Assembly: GCA_025201345.1 (NCBI GenBank)
Contig: JAIXMG010000021.1
Span: 216,001-280,000, forward strand
DNA: 64,000 nucleotides
Direction: 5' to 3'
DNA from: Thamnidium elegans
Taxonomy: Eukaryota > Mucoromycota > Mucoromycetes > Mucorales > Mucoraceae
Positions within the stretch are counted from its first letter, which is position 1. Each line of letters begins with the position of its first letter. The notes under the pieces are model-generated. The model worked only from the letters and a program-made list of their open reading frames with translations, was not told where the DNA came from and ran no database searches. Positions 50,386 to 62,769 of the stretch are shown here, one piece after another. Position numbers and translations under genes: made by a program.

Positions 50386-53313
50386 ATGGGTAAAGCAAGA
50401 GAGAAGAAAAACTCCAAAGGTAAAATAAATAAATAAAATAAACAGTTATTATTTGTGAAGTATGTTTTCTAACGACTAGATCTATTATAGGACGTTTGGA
50501 TAAGTATTATCATTTAGCCAAGGAACAAGGTTATCGTGCTCGTTCCGCTTTCAAGCTTATTCAATTGAATAAGAAGTTTAACTTTTTAGAGAAATCTCGA
50601 GTTTTGATCGATTTGTGTGCTGCTCCTGGTGGTTGGTAAGTTTTTTTTAAGATTATAGATTTGACAGATGTTGAATAGATCGTAATATTTTTAAATTTTT
50701 ATCAGGCTTCAAGTTGCAACCAAGTACATGCCTCAATCAAGTTTGGTTATTGGTGTCGATCTTGTTGCTATTAAACCTATTCCTGGTGTAATTACTTTCC
50801 AGGATGACATTACAACTGAAAGATGTAGACAAAATTTGAGACAAGAGATGAAGACCTGGAAGGCCGATGTGTAAATATCTATTATTTTTGAAGCATATAA
50901 AAGATTGATAACTAATTCATTTTTTTTTGTAAATAGTGTTCTTCATGATGGTGCTCCTAACGTTGGTAGAGCTTGGGTTCAAGATGCTTTCACCCAATCC
51001 GAACTTGTACTTGTTTCATTAAAACTTGCTACAGAATTTTTGGCTAAGGGTGGTACCTTTGTTACCAAAGTTTTCAGATCTAAAGATTATAACAAGTTAC
51101 TTTGGGTTTTCCAACAACTTTTCCGTAAAGTCGAAGCAACAAAGCCCCCTTCATCTCGTAATGTCTCAGCCGAAATTTTCGTTGTTTGTCGTGATTTTAT
51201 TGCACCTAAAAAAATCGATCCTCGTATCTTGGATCCCAAATCTGTCTTTGATGATGTTGGTGCTGAAGAACACAAGAAGATGACAGATATTTTCAAACCT
51301 GAAAAGAAAAACAGACACAGAGATGGTTATGAGGATGGTGATTATACCATGCATAAAACTATTGATGCTATGGAATTTGTCCGTACACAAGATCCTATCA
51401 CTGTTTTAGGTTCTTACAACGAATTTACGTTTAATGAAGAAGAGTCAAGAGAGTTATATAAACGTGAACTCACAACTGAGGATGTTAAGATCAATTGTAA
51501 GGATTTAAAGGTCCTTGGTAAAGGTGATTTTAAAACGCTTTTGAAGTGGAGAGCTGCTCTTCGTGAAGAATACAAGATGGATAAGAAGGAAGAAGATAAG
51601 GCCAAAAATGCTTTGATTGAGGAAACACCTATCGATGAAGATGAGTTACTTGAAAACGAACTTATTAACTTGACTAAAGAAGAAGCTTCCAAGAAGAAGA
51701 GAGAGAGAAGAAAGGCTAATGAAAAGAAGATGAAGTTAATTCAACGTATGCAGTTGAACATGATTATTCCCACCGATATCGCTTTGGATGATGGAGGTGC
51801 TGCTGATGAAGAAATTTTCAACATTAAGAAGATTAGTAAAGATGATTCACTTGATAAGCTTCATGCTGGTGATATGTCCATGGCTGATGAATTCGCTGAT
51901 GATGATGATCTTAACGATGTCAAGGTTGATAAGAATCTCCGTGGTCGTATTAAGGAAATGGATATGGAAATGGAAGAGAACCTTGATTCTGATGAAGAAT
52001 ACGAACGTGATCTTGAAACTCAAATGGATGAAGCTTACAGTAGATACAAGCAAAGCAGATCTGAAAGAGATGCTAAATTCAGAGCCAAACAAGCACGTGA
52101 CGAAGATGACGAGTGGAACGGTTTTGACGATAAGAAGAAGGATGATGAAAACAGAGATAAAAAGTTTGATTCTGATTCTGAGTCTGAGTCCGAGTCTGAA
52201 TCCGAGTCTGACAGTGAAAGCGATTCTGACTCTGACAGCGATGATGAAACTGTCAAGAAGGTCAAGGTTAAGAAGGTCAAAGCTCCTAAGCAACCAAAGA
52301 AATTAGAAATTGCCACTACAACTTCCAACTCACTTATGAACGATCTTGGTGAAAAGGCAGCTTTAACTAAAAAGACGGCCAGTGGTCTCACTACTGCTGC
52401 CTCCATGTTCTTTGATCAAGATATTTTCCAAGATGTCGCCCTTGATGAACTTGTAGATAACGAAGACAATGAATCTAGTGATGATGAAAAGGTTATTCAT
52501 GAACAATCTCGTAAGAGAAAGAGATCTGATAAGGATCAAGGTGCTGATACTGAAGCTGCTGAAGATGATAGCGATTTCGAGATTCAACAAACTGAAGATG
52601 TTGCTCCTTCTGACGAAGAAATGTGGGATGGTGGAGAAGATGAGAACTCCAAGGCCATGAAATTAGCATTAGGTATGAACATATTCATATATATTTATTT
52701 TAAGCAACTTTAGACTAATATATACTTTATTATAGAAAATGGTTTGACTACTGTTGAAGCTATTACAATGGCCAAGCAATTAGCTAACAAGGAAAAGACA
52801 GTCGAAGATTTTATTGATTTAGGTTTCTCCAAGGAAGCCTTTAGAGATAAGGATGGTCTTCCTGAATGGTTCTTGGATGACGAAAAGCACCATAACAAAC
52901 CTAATTTACCTGTTACTAAAGAAGCAATGAACTTACTTCGTGAAAAACTCAAGGCACTTGATGCTCGTCCCATTAAGAAGGTTGCTGAAGCCAAGGCTCG
53001 TAAGAAGTTTAAGGCTGTTCAAAGAATTACCAAAGCACAAAAGAAGGCAACTGATATTGCTGATAACCCAGATATGACTGAGAAAGAAAAGGCAAAGAAT
53101 ATTGGTAAATTATTGTCAAGAGCTACTAAATCCAAGCCTAAATCAGATGTCAGAGTTGTTGTTGCTAAGGGTTCTAACCGTGGTGTCAAGGGTCGTCCCA
53201 ACGGTGTTAAGGGTCGTTATAAGATGGTGGATGGTGTTATGAAGAAGGAAAGACGTGCTGAAAAGAGAAGAGAGAAGAAGGCAAAGAAGAGTAGTGGTAA
53301 CGGTCGTCGTTAA
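50386..53313 (+). CDS. SPB1: Spb1-type rRNA 2'-O-methyltransferase
   Basis: This nucleolar AdoMet-dependent enzyme methylates a guanosine in the large-subunit rRNA A-loop and is needed for 60S ribosome assembly. The exons are 50386-50419, 50491-50635, 50706-50870, 50937-52672 and 52736-53313, giving 885 residues (yeast 841). The N-terminal FtsJ/RrmJ fold shows [13 protein letters not shown], the AdoMet motif DLCAAPGGW, and the K-D-K-E residues in [22 protein letters not shown] and AEIFVVC. The central acidic DUF3381-type region has long Asp/Ser/Glu runs (52170-52250). The C-terminal Spb1 domain includes [20 protein letters not shown] and ends in a basic tail with [20 protein letters not shown]. 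Start [18 protein letters not shown] is characteristic of the family. Confidence 0.97.
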
Positions 53314-53482
53314 AAAAAACAACCCCTCTTAAAAAAATTTAGGAAAATATTTTAGATTCCCTTTTCCTTTCCCCCCTCCTATATATATTTTATTGCAACA
53401 TCTTTTTTTCTCTCCCTCAGCTTATATTTTTGTCATTTTTAATTCCAAAGGAAAATCATTAAAAAAACTATTTGTAAATTAT

Positions 53483-55099
53483 TTATTTACTGATAAGTAT
53501 ATCGTTCACAGTTCTTTCATCGTTTACAGGATTAAAGTCTCTTGCTTCCATGTATTCTATAAGGCAACTCATCCGATCCCCAAAGTCTATATGAGTACGT
53601 GTTAGTAAATCTAGTTTTTATATAATTGCTAGATATTTACCTAGACTAGCGTTAGGGTCGCAAGAACATCTACGAATAAGAGATTCTTCTGCAGGACAGT
53701 GCTGATAAGTACTATGTTTATAGCCAATATCATTAAAAAAGTGAACTTCGTCTTTGGAAAGGTATAATGCAGCAAATATCGAATGAATAGGTGCGTCGCC
53801 CCATCTATTATTTTATATTATTAAAAAGAGAGCAATTTTTTTTTTTTAAAAAAATGTGTAAATTACCTTTCATAAAAGAATCCACCTGATTTATCAAGTG
53901 TATTGTAAAGTTCTCGATATGCTTCGGTATGCCATAAATCCAATCTAGCAATCTCGAAATTTGTCCAGAAATGGCACCCGTTATAATTTTGACCTCCATC
54001 ATAACTCAAGAAGTTAAGCAAACTATCTTTATAAGCATTTTTAAAGTAGATTTTTCCATTTTCTGTAGAGTTTTTTGCAAATTGTTTAATTGTTTCCCAA
54101 AGGGTTGGAATTGTACCAGAGTGTTCCTTGAAGGATATATTGAAAGCTGCATATTATATAAATTTAAAATTGATTTTTTTGTTTTGTTTTTTTTTTTGTT
54201 TTTTTTTTACCGTATTTTTTATTGTTTTGTTTCATGTAGAGGAATGGATCATAGTCTAAATCACAAAAGTATCTTACGTCAGGTTCTACTCTCCAGTAAT
54301 ATTCCAAGTTAAGACTTAAAACTAGTGGATGTCTCCAAAAGAAACCACTATATGCATCGTAGCAAAAATGGGTTAATAAAAAATGGAGTTTCAAAAAAGA
54401 AATAACTTTAATTATTACCTTTGGAATCGACACATATGACGATAACTTTCACTTGTTCCATAAGGTAGATCTTTCATTTTATGACGCATATCTGCGGCAT
54501 AACCTTGGTCTATCCAGTCAGGGTATCCCCACATGGACTCATTAACTAAACCATAATATGTTTGACTAGACGCTACACCCGTTGTTGTGTCAATAAATTC
54601 TTTTGTAAATGGTTCTTCGTTTAAAAATACCCAAGGATAATTGAACTTGTTATTAAATCGTTGCTCTAGTATAAATAATAATAACTTAGTAAATGGCGTA
54701 TCATTGTAATCAATGATTTTTTAATATCATTTTACCAACGTCTTGCATAGATTGGAGCATCCCGAATAATTCAGAGTTACGTACAAGTACAATAAATGCA
54801 GCAGCTTGTCTTTGTGTAGTATTTGTTGCAGCAGGTAAATCAACCTTCATTTTAAATGGATGGTCTGGTGGATCAATAACATACGAGCTCGGTTGTTTAC
54901 TATAGTTTGGATCGTATCTTGCGGCGCTTTGCTGAGAGTTGGTATTATATATGTTTAGTGAGCCCCATAAGCTTTTATTTGATGGTGTTACAGTTGAAGG
55001 TAAATTTGTATTGCGTCCAATTAAGTAGAATACCGCGCCTAAAATATAGACAATAATTGCAATCTGAAAAAGATAACAGGAATACCTACGTGAACCCAT
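53483..55099 (-). CDS. GT15 (Kre2/Mnt1) alpha-1,2-mannosyltransferase, gene A
   Basis: This type II Golgi membrane enzyme adds alpha-1,2-mannose to O- or N-glycans. The exons are 55099-54736, 54665-54419, 54347-54211, 54146-53867, 53804-53641 and 53586-53483, giving 431 residues. A short cytosolic tail precedes a membrane anchor (about 9-29, [20 protein letters not shown]) and a stem. The catalytic domain has the GT15 signatures [72 protein letters not shown] and [13 protein letters not shown]. The EPD metal motif (225-227) and the putative catalytic Glu314 in CHFWTNFEI are both kept, so this copy is predicted active. It is divergent from gene B, start codons 463 nt apart. Confidence 0.93.
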
Positions 55100-55562
55100 T
55101 CCTCTTCTTTTGTAAATTTTTTATTTAAAAAAAAAGGAAACAAGAGAGAAAAGTAATTGAAAAAAAAGGGCAAAGTTTATAACTTTATAAATGCACTGTA
55201 AGTTTAGATTGTAGAAAAAATAAAGGTTATAGAAAAAAAAAAGAACCTATCAGGGGGTAATTCAAGATCAATTAGTTTATATTAAACATATTGAATCCAT
55301 ATATCCAAATATATACTCCAATAGGAAACAAAAAAAGGCGTATGCGAAAGTAAAATAACTGTTTGTATGTGCGTTCGCATTTTTATGTTTATATCTGAAC
55401 ATTCCCTTAAACTATAATAACATGTTTTTTTGGTCCTCCGGGATATTTTCTCAAAAAAAAACATATTTTGTTGATATTCTTTTTCTCTTTCTTTCTTTAT
55501 ATATATATATATACATATATATATCTATTTAATTCTTTTAAGATAGATTTTATCGTTCACAT

Positions 55563-57136
55563 ATGGTGTACCTATATGATAATCCATTTAATATTGAACC
55601 TGCTAGTTCAACCAATTCTAAATCAAGTTATAAGCGTCGCAGATTATACAAGATAATAATTCGTTTGTTGTTGATCAGTGCGCTATCAATTGCATGTTAT
55701 TTTTTTGGACGGAACGTACAATGGGGATCTCTATCAGAATCGTATAGTTTTGATCCTAGAGACGCAGATCTTATTCGTTATTTTTGTAGCCAACCATCTA
55801 TTGTTGCTTCCGACAGCATGTACGACCAACCAAATCAACCGGAACAACTAAACGAATTATTAGAGCATGTACGAGCAGGATATTTTACAGAAGAAATTGT
55901 TGCTGATACATATATCCCTAAAGAAACTTGGAAGAATTTACCAGTGAAAGGAGCCTACTATATGGTAGTTCGTAATGAAGATTTATATGCTGCAAGATCT
56001 GTAATTAAAAGTATGAGAGATCATATGACAAATGGAACGCGGTATCCTTGGATCTTTTTAAACAACCAGCATTTCACAAAGGATTTTAAGACATATGTTT
56101 CTAAAGTTATAGATGGACCTGTCTTCTTTGGTAAAATTGATTTGCAGGTGTGGGAGTACCCTTATTGGATCGATATACCGTTAGCAGAATATAAAATGTT
56201 GGAACAAGAAACAAATGGTGTACATAAAGGGTCTAGTTTATCATACCATCAATTGTTAAGGTATCATACCGGATTCTTTTTTCATCACGCACTTTTTAAA
56301 GATGTAGAGTATACCTGGCGTGTAGAAGCTGGAGCTGATTATAGCTGTAAAATGAATCAAGATTTGTTTTTACAAATGAAAAATGAAAAGAAGAAATTAG
56401 GTAAGAATCATTATAAAATCAAAAAAAAAAATAAGTTCTAATTATTATATTTCAGGGTTTGTTATTACAATGAGAGAATCAGCGGCTTCTATTCCTACTT
56501 TATGGTCACGAGTGAACGAATTTAAAGAGTTTTATCCAGAACATATTTTACCAGAAGAGAGTACTATATACCCTTGGATCTATGATGCTGACGAAGATAA
56601 TTATAACCTTTGTCATTTCTGGTCTAATTTTCAGTTGGCAGATTTATCCTTTTTTAGATCTCCAGCATACCAAAAGTTTTTCGAATACTTGGACAAGACT
56701 GGTAACTTTTTTTATGAAAGGTACACACAATAACAACAAATTGTTCAATTTTCAGTTAACATTTTCTATTTTTTTTGTGTTAGATGGGGAGATGCACCAG
56801 TTCAAACAATTGCAGCGGCTTTATTTTTGAAAAAAGAAGAAATCAAATTTTTTAATGAGGTCGGATATTCGCATTCAATTGCTACACACTGTCCATATAA
56901 TGAAGCACTCCTAAGACAATGTAGCTGTGATGTTACAGTGAACTACGGTAACTTTTTTTGTTTATTTATATATGGTAAAATAATTAAGCATGTTTATTCA
57001 ATGTAATTTCTCCTTAATAGATTTTTATCAAGACAGTTGTACAAAGGATTTGTTACGATTGATTGATATCAAAACTGTTGTTTCTATGGCCAAGTTTGTC
57101 AAAGCAAAAGATATTTCAATTCCATCATTTATTTAG
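55563..57136 (+). CDS. GT15 family protein with altered active site, gene B
   Basis: The exons are 55563-56400, 56456-56720, 56784-56947 and 57021-57136, giving 460 residues. The layout is the same as gene A: cytosolic tail, anchor (about 31-48, IIIRLLLISALSIACYFFG), stem, GT15 domain (YYMVVRNEDLYAARSVIKSM, YPWIFLNNQHF, YPYWIDIPLAEY, FYERWGDAPVQTIAAALF). At the two sites held essential in Kre2/Mnt1 it differs. WRVEPD is WRVEAG (255-257), and the catalytic Glu of CHFWSNFE is Gln339 (CHFWSNFQL). The reading frame and all splice sites are intact, so this is not an obvious pseudogene. It may be a non-catalytic paralogue or use a changed mechanism. It heads a tandem pair with gene C. Confidence 0.88.
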
Positions 57137-57531
57137 TTGCCACGTAAATAATAAATAAATAAATACTATGTAATAGCGGAAAAATATGCATACATTGTTT
57201 ATACCACATATATAAATGTTTTTTTATCGGATTGATTAATTTTTTAATGTGTTTTATTGGCTTAAAACAGGGAGACAAACAAACTTGTCCGTTCACATTA
57301 GAGTTTACATTCCCTACTTTTTTTCTTTTTTTTTTATAGTAAAATAGATAAACTGTCTGGTCATTGCTAAACTTTTGAAACGTTTCTACTTATATTCTCT
57401 CAAAGGAATGATTATACTATTTTAAATTCATTCTTTGTTTTTATTTTTTATTCCTACGCTTTTTTCTTCTCTCCTTATTCCATATCATTCATAAAATTCA
57501 TTGATACTAAAAAAAAAAAATTTAATTGAGC

Positions 57532-59093
57532 ATGACACTAAATACAAGACAGTTATGCTCAGCAAAGAGTGCCTTTCGTGGCACAATAGCTGTACTTATA
57601 CTTATTTTTTTTTTAGTGGTATATCGTTTATCTACTATACCCAAAAGCGATTACTGCTCATCTTCTGCTGATTGCTATCAACTCTTTAAAGAGAAGGCCA
57701 CAAAAAATTTCCGCGCTTATCCTGCATATCATCAAGAGATAAAAAGTTCGTACGAGGATGGACCTGATCAACAGAATTTAAAGGCTATGGGTGTTGATAT
57801 GAACCAAGCACCACAAGCAGCTATTGCAGCACTTGAGAACAATCTAGTTATCAATAAATCAGAACAACGTAAATCGAAAAAACAACAAGAATATAAAGTG
57901 TTAACAGATGCAACATTACCGCGTATAAAAGGAGCATTTGTGGTGCTGGCAAGAAATAGTGAATTGTATGCGTTACGTTCTTCTATGAGATACTTGGAAG
58001 ATCGGTTTAATTACAAGTATAATTACCCCTGGATATTTTTAAATGAACAACCTTTTTCAGAAGAGTTTAAAAATTTAACTAGTATGATGACGAAAGCGCA
58101 AGTTCATTATGGGTTGATACCAGAGGAGCATTGGAGTTATCCTGATTGGATCGATCAAGATTATGCTGCAGAGTGTAGACAGAATTTAGAAGATCAAAAT
58201 GTTGCGTACGGAGGTAGCGAAAGTTATAGGCATATGTGTCGGTACCAATCTGGCTTCTTTATGATGCATCCCTTATTGGATGGACTTGATTATTACTGGT
58301 AAATATATATATATATCTATCTGAGATGTAACTCATTTCTTAACTTATTTTTTTAATAGGCGAGTAGAACCAGGAGTGAAATTCTCGTGTGATATGGATT
58401 ATGATCCATTTAGAGTAATGCAAGAAAGAGATTTAAAATACGGTTTTACTATTGCACTAAGAGAATATGAAAGTACTATTCCGTCGTTATGGAAACATAC
58501 GATAGATTTTGCAAAAAAACATCCGCAATATATTTATCCACGTACAAGACCAGATAGTCTATTAGGACTTATTAGCGGCGATAATGGATGGTCATATAAT
58601 TTATGTCATTTCTGGAGTAATTTTGAGGTATTGTTTATGTTATTAATATATGTAGAAATGTACTGATATATTATTTAGATTGCGTCTGTGAAATTCATGC
58701 GATCAGAAGGATATCAGTCCTATTTCAAGTATTTGGATAGTCAAGGTGGTTTTTTCTATGAAAGGTAAAATGTGTATATATTTTTTTATACATGTACAAT
58801 TGAAATATTAATATATTTTTTACCTTAGATGGGGTGATGCACCAGTACATTCAATTGCAGTTGCACTTATGTTAAAAAAGAGTGATGTTCACTGGTTTTA
58901 TGATATTGGATACAAACATGATTTCTTTGAACATTGTCCAACTGAACAAAAATGGCTTGTTAATAGTAAATGTTATTGTGATCCTGGTACGTCATTCGAT
59001 TTCGATCCTGGATCTTGTACACCTTTATTCTTGGATGTTATGGATAAATCAGCGTCTAGTTTTATTATTACTCGTCCCGATGATGAAGTTTAG
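57532..59093 (+). CDS. GT15 (Kre2/Mnt1) mannosyltransferase, gene C
   Basis: The exons are 57532-58298, 58360-58627, 58679-58764 and 58829-59093, giving 461 residues. The ATG at 57532 follows an A-rich leader; an in-frame TTG two codons earlier is ignored. The membrane anchor is about residues 18-36 (TIAVLILIFFLVVYRLS). GT15 landmarks are [71 protein letters not shown] and RWGDAPVHSIAVALML. The catalytic Glu345 in CHFWSNFE is present; an intron starts right after it. The EPD motif is EPG (259-261), a variant I believe occurs in other family members. Likely an active Golgi mannosyltransferase. It lies 395 nt downstream of gene B. Confidence 0.93.
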
Positions 59094-59106
59094 TTTTTAT
59101 TGTTTA

Positions 59107-59141
<35 letters not shown>

Positions 59142-60441
59142 ATATTAAAATTATATATATTTGAGCGGCGTGTAGCACCAAAAATAACAAAAGATAAAAA
59201 TGGCATAAAATGACAAAATAACGTATGCCCTTGTACTTTTATGTATCTACCCCTTTTTTTTTCAGCTTTTTTATCGAGTTAACTACTTTTTTTTTTTTTT
59301 AAAAAAATATATATCTTTCTATTGTTCGTTTTAAAACTATTATTTCCAATCGATTTACAGGAACCCTGTTTTTTAAAAAAATAAAAGAGGGAACGGAAAG
59401 CGCTATATTTGTTTAACATAAGATAAAAAAAAAGTGGCCTAGACTCAGGCGAATCTAGTCCACACAGTCGAATTCTGTTTCACTAAACTACTATTTTTTT
59501 TTTTTTTTTTTTTTTTTTTTACGTAGCCCTTTTTATATCACACTAATAAAACAAAATAAAATTAATGATACCATCATGCTCACGGTTCCAATTGGCGTAA
59601 TTTCAAATACTTTTGGGTACTTGTAAATATCAATTCACGGGAAAACCTTGATCCAAATTCTATTTAAATCTTCAACTTTTTTTATTCACATAAAAAGGAG
59701 CTTGCGTGAATCAAGTTGGAACAACAAGCGTTCAAGTACGAGTATTACGAAAAAAATAGTCACATAATATGTCATGGTAACATGAATAAAAGATTATATT
59801 TTTTATCCTCTTTTTTTTTTTCATACAAACTGATAGTGTTCTTATTAGAGCAGGTGAAGCGGCAAACGAGGGTGAAAATTTTTTCAGAGTAAATAAAATC
59901 GATTACTTCACAAGATATAAGAATTACACTTGGTTAAAAAGAACATATTTAATGGAATCAACAAATGAACTTTCATTCGTTATTTTTAAATAAACTTTAT
60001 ATTAATATGTTCAACCAGAGGCAAATGACTTTATAACTTTTAAAACGGAACTTTCAGCACGTGGTTTTATTGAGTTGTAGATGGTGTAACGAAAAGCGTA
60101 TATTATGTAAAAAGATAAGTTGAACCTCATTTTGTTTAATTTTTTCTTATTGATTTATTTTACCAAGATAAATTGAGACAATTATTTCTGTCGAAAAAAA
60201 AAGTAGTTTTTTTTTATGGGGGGTGACAATAGCCATGGTACTGGCTTGTATGTAGCAAAATGTCGAAAAAAGAAAATATGTAGTGGGGGAGGGAGAGGAG
60301 AAATAATAATATTATATAAAGAGAGAGAGAGAGGGAAAGAGAGAGAGGGAGTCACGAAAGTATACATGATTTAAAGAAAGGACGAAAAAAAGAAAATAAG
60401 AGTGAACTTTACATGATTTGTTGTGACGCTATATATTTTTT
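59094..60441. other. Intergenic 1.3 kb, convergent 3' flanks
   Basis: Long poly-T tracts (about 59109-59137 and 59493-59520) and AT-rich DNA; a GAGAGA-rich stretch lies at 60318-60350. No supported gene or RNA. Confidence 0.5.
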
Positions 60442-61884
60442 TTAACGAGGTTGTGACGGAGTACTGCCAGCAGTATAATTACCATGTGCTGGTTGTTGTT
60501 GACCCAAGTCTAATGACAGACGATATTGTTGTTGATCAACACCGTGTTGAGAAGTACCGTTTTGAGAAACACCATGTTGTTGATAGTTATTATCCACGTA
60601 CTGCGCATCTTGATATTGAGCGTCTTGATACTGAGCGTCATGATATTGACCATTTTGATATTGTTGACCGTTTTGGTATTGACCATTTTGGTACTGAGCG
60701 TCTTGATACTGAGCGTCTTGATACTGAGCATCATGATATTGACCATTAGGGTCATGGTAAGCTTGCATATTAGGATCATGATACATTTGAACATTAGGAT
60801 CATGATACACTTGACCATTATTATCTTGGTACATATCGCGCTGACTAGTATACATATCAGGTTGTTGTTGTTGATCGTAATAAACAGCATCTTGATGATG
60901 TTGACGAGGTGAAGCATAAGCAACAGCTTCTTGTTGATGAGGTGAGGTAGGTCCGTTATTATAGTACTGTCCAGCAGCAACATCTTGTTGAGGACCTGTA
61001 ACATAAGCCATAGCAGGACTAGCCATTTGGCTATAATCCATATTATTAGCATGACGTTGTTCAACTGGGACAGCATTAAACCCTCTTTCAGATTGGTGTG
61101 TGTTATCCCAATTATTATTGTTATGAGCAGCAACAGCAGAATTATTAGCGTATATATCAAAATTCTTATGTCCACCAGCACCAGCACCTGCATCAGAGGT
61201 TCCATTAGGCGAGAAGATTTCATCCATGGCACGGCTGGTACGTGTGCTTCTGGCTTTACGTCTACTACGACGAATCATAAAGAATGCCAATGCACCAAGA
61301 ATAACAATTGCACCGACACCACCCGCAATACCAGCGATTAATCCAGTATTGCTAGAACTGTTCGAAGTAGACGAAGGTTTAGCTGTGGGTGAAGGTGAAC
61401 CTAATGATCTAGAGGATGAGGCTGTGTTAAACGAGCTGGTGCTGGAGGTTGTAAAATCTGGTACAACAGCGGGTGGTGTCGTAGGCTCAGGTACAACACT
61501 GGTTGGGTCAGGAGCAACGGTAGGTTTAGATGCCGATGTTACTGGTGGCGGTGGTGCGGCAGAAGGTTTTGGTGCCGGAGCTACAGTGGTAGTGGTGGTA
61601 GGTTTGGGTGCAAGTGTGGTTGGATCGGGTTTAGGATTAGGTGTGGTTGTTGGTTTAGGAGCAACGGTTGGTTCAGGCTCTACAGGTTTATCATTTTCAT
61701 CTCCAGCAGCTCCTCCTGCTTTAGGGTCTTCTTCTGCGGCTTTTGGATCTGTAGCAGTAGCCTTAGAGTCATCTACAGCAGCAGCTTTAGAATCATCTAC
61801 AGCAGCAGCGGCTTTAGAATCTGCACCTTTTATGGTAGAATCAACAGTCTCTATATTTGCAAGATTTTGAAATACTTCAGACAT
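60442..61884 (-). CDS. Mucin-like single-pass membrane protein with repeat-rich cytosolic tail
   Basis: A single open frame of 480 residues from the ATG at 61884. Residues 20-180 are Ala/Asp then Pro/Thr/Ser-rich (EPTVAPKPTTTPNPKP), as in heavily O-mannosylated ectodomains. A membrane helix follows at about 181-204 (GLIAGIAGGVGAIVILGALA), flanked by IRRSRRKARSTR on the cytosolic side. The Gln/Tyr/Asn-rich tail carries repeats YHDPN and AQYQD/GQYQN. This layout recalls fungal wall-stress sensors (Wsc/Mid2 style), but no WSC cysteine domain is present. The frame lacks a signal peptide. An alternative first exon at 62052-61992 (MRVPVFLIQCC..) joins in phase to 61850 and would supply one. Function beyond surface sensing or adhesion is not inferable. 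Confidence 0.75.
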   Translation of the reverse strand: MSEVFQNLANIETVDSTIKGADSKAAAAVDDSKAAAVDDSKATATDPKAAEEDPKAGGAAGDENDKPVEPEPTVAPKPTTTPNPKPDPTTLAPKPTTTTTVAPAPKPSAAPPPPVTSASKPTVAPDPTSVVPEPTTPPAVVPDFTTSSTSSFNTASSSRSLGSPSPTAKPSSTSNSSSNTGLIAGIAGGVGAIVILGALAFFMIRRSRRKARSTRTSRAMDEIFSPNGTSDAGAGAGGHKNFDIYANNSAVAAHNNNNWDNTHQSERGFNAVPVEQRHANNMDYSQMASPAMAYVTGPQQDVAAGQYYNNGPTSPHQQEAVAYASPRQHHQDAVYYDQQQQPDMYTSQRDMYQDNNGQVYHDPNVQMYHDPNMQAYHDPNGQYHDAQYQDAQYQDAQYQNGQYQNGQQYQNGQYHDAQYQDAQYQDAQYVDNNYQQHGVSQNGTSQHGVDQQQYRLSLDLGQQQPAHGNYTAGSTPSQPR

Positions 61885-62769
61885 ATGAGGGGGAGGGGGA
61901 AAAGAATGTGAATGGAGAGAATGAAGAAGAAAAAAAAAAGAGAGATGATGAACAAAGGAAAAAAAGAGTAAAAAATACCAGAATTATTTACTTTGTTCTT
62001 GAGAAATAAAACAATTGGTACAACATTGAATTAAGAAGACCGGGACTCTCATCGTCTTGTTTTTCTTGTGCTCAATTGATCTTCATGTCAAAAAAGGGAA
62101 CCAGGCACATTGTTTAATGAAATACTTAAACTACCATGTGTAACAGCAGTCAAAAATACTTTTAGTGTGGGTCCCTTTTTCGCTGTAAATATATTTTACA
62201 GTGCACAATGGATAAGATCCTCTTTTGCGCGAGAGGTAAACTATAGAAATAGTTCTGTCATATATAACATAGAAAAAAAACATATCCATATAAAGTTTAT
62301 TTAAAAACTAACGAATAAAAGACCATTTGTTGATTCCATTAAATATGTTCTTTTTAACCAAATGTAATTCTTATATCTCGAGAATTAATCTTCAGCCAAC
62401 CCCGTCGATGGCACTTCACCTCTCACCACAGCCTTTAGGGTTCGCATTAAATCAATTCTGTTTGTCGTGATGATAGGGTGTCACGTTTACTCGTGGATAT
62501 TATACTATAACTTGTTTCATATACACGTTAGTTTATACATATGCGTACTTACTGCTCCAAATTATTCGTGCAAATTCGTTTCTACGTGGGCAAACCAAGT
62601 GGGGGTGAGCATAGAACATGCGTCAAGAATTCTCCCTCAAGAATCATGACTGGGCGCGGGAAATCAAAACTATTCACCTTGGTAAATGGTGACTAGGTTT
62701 TTGAAAGGAAACCCTTTTTCTATTTTTTTGTTTTGTGTTCCCCTAACAAAAAGCAAGTTATTTTAAATA
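61885..62769. other. Divergent upstream region between the mucin-like gene and NUP42
   Basis: This contains the possible alternative first exon of the mucin-like gene (62052-61992, minus). The pyrimidine-rich (on the minus strand) stretch 61886-61975 would be its leader or intron. Short plus frames at 62110-62304 and 62467-62649 show no recognisable content. Confidence 0.5.

Noticed and set aside
53341..53482. Possible extra exon between SPB1 and GT15 gene A
   Set aside because: The stretch is T/C-rich 3' flank; both genes end cleanly at their own stops.
57136..57531. GT15 genes B and C as one fused gene
   Set aside because: Gene B ends in TAG at 57136 and gene C has its own start, membrane anchor and complete domain.
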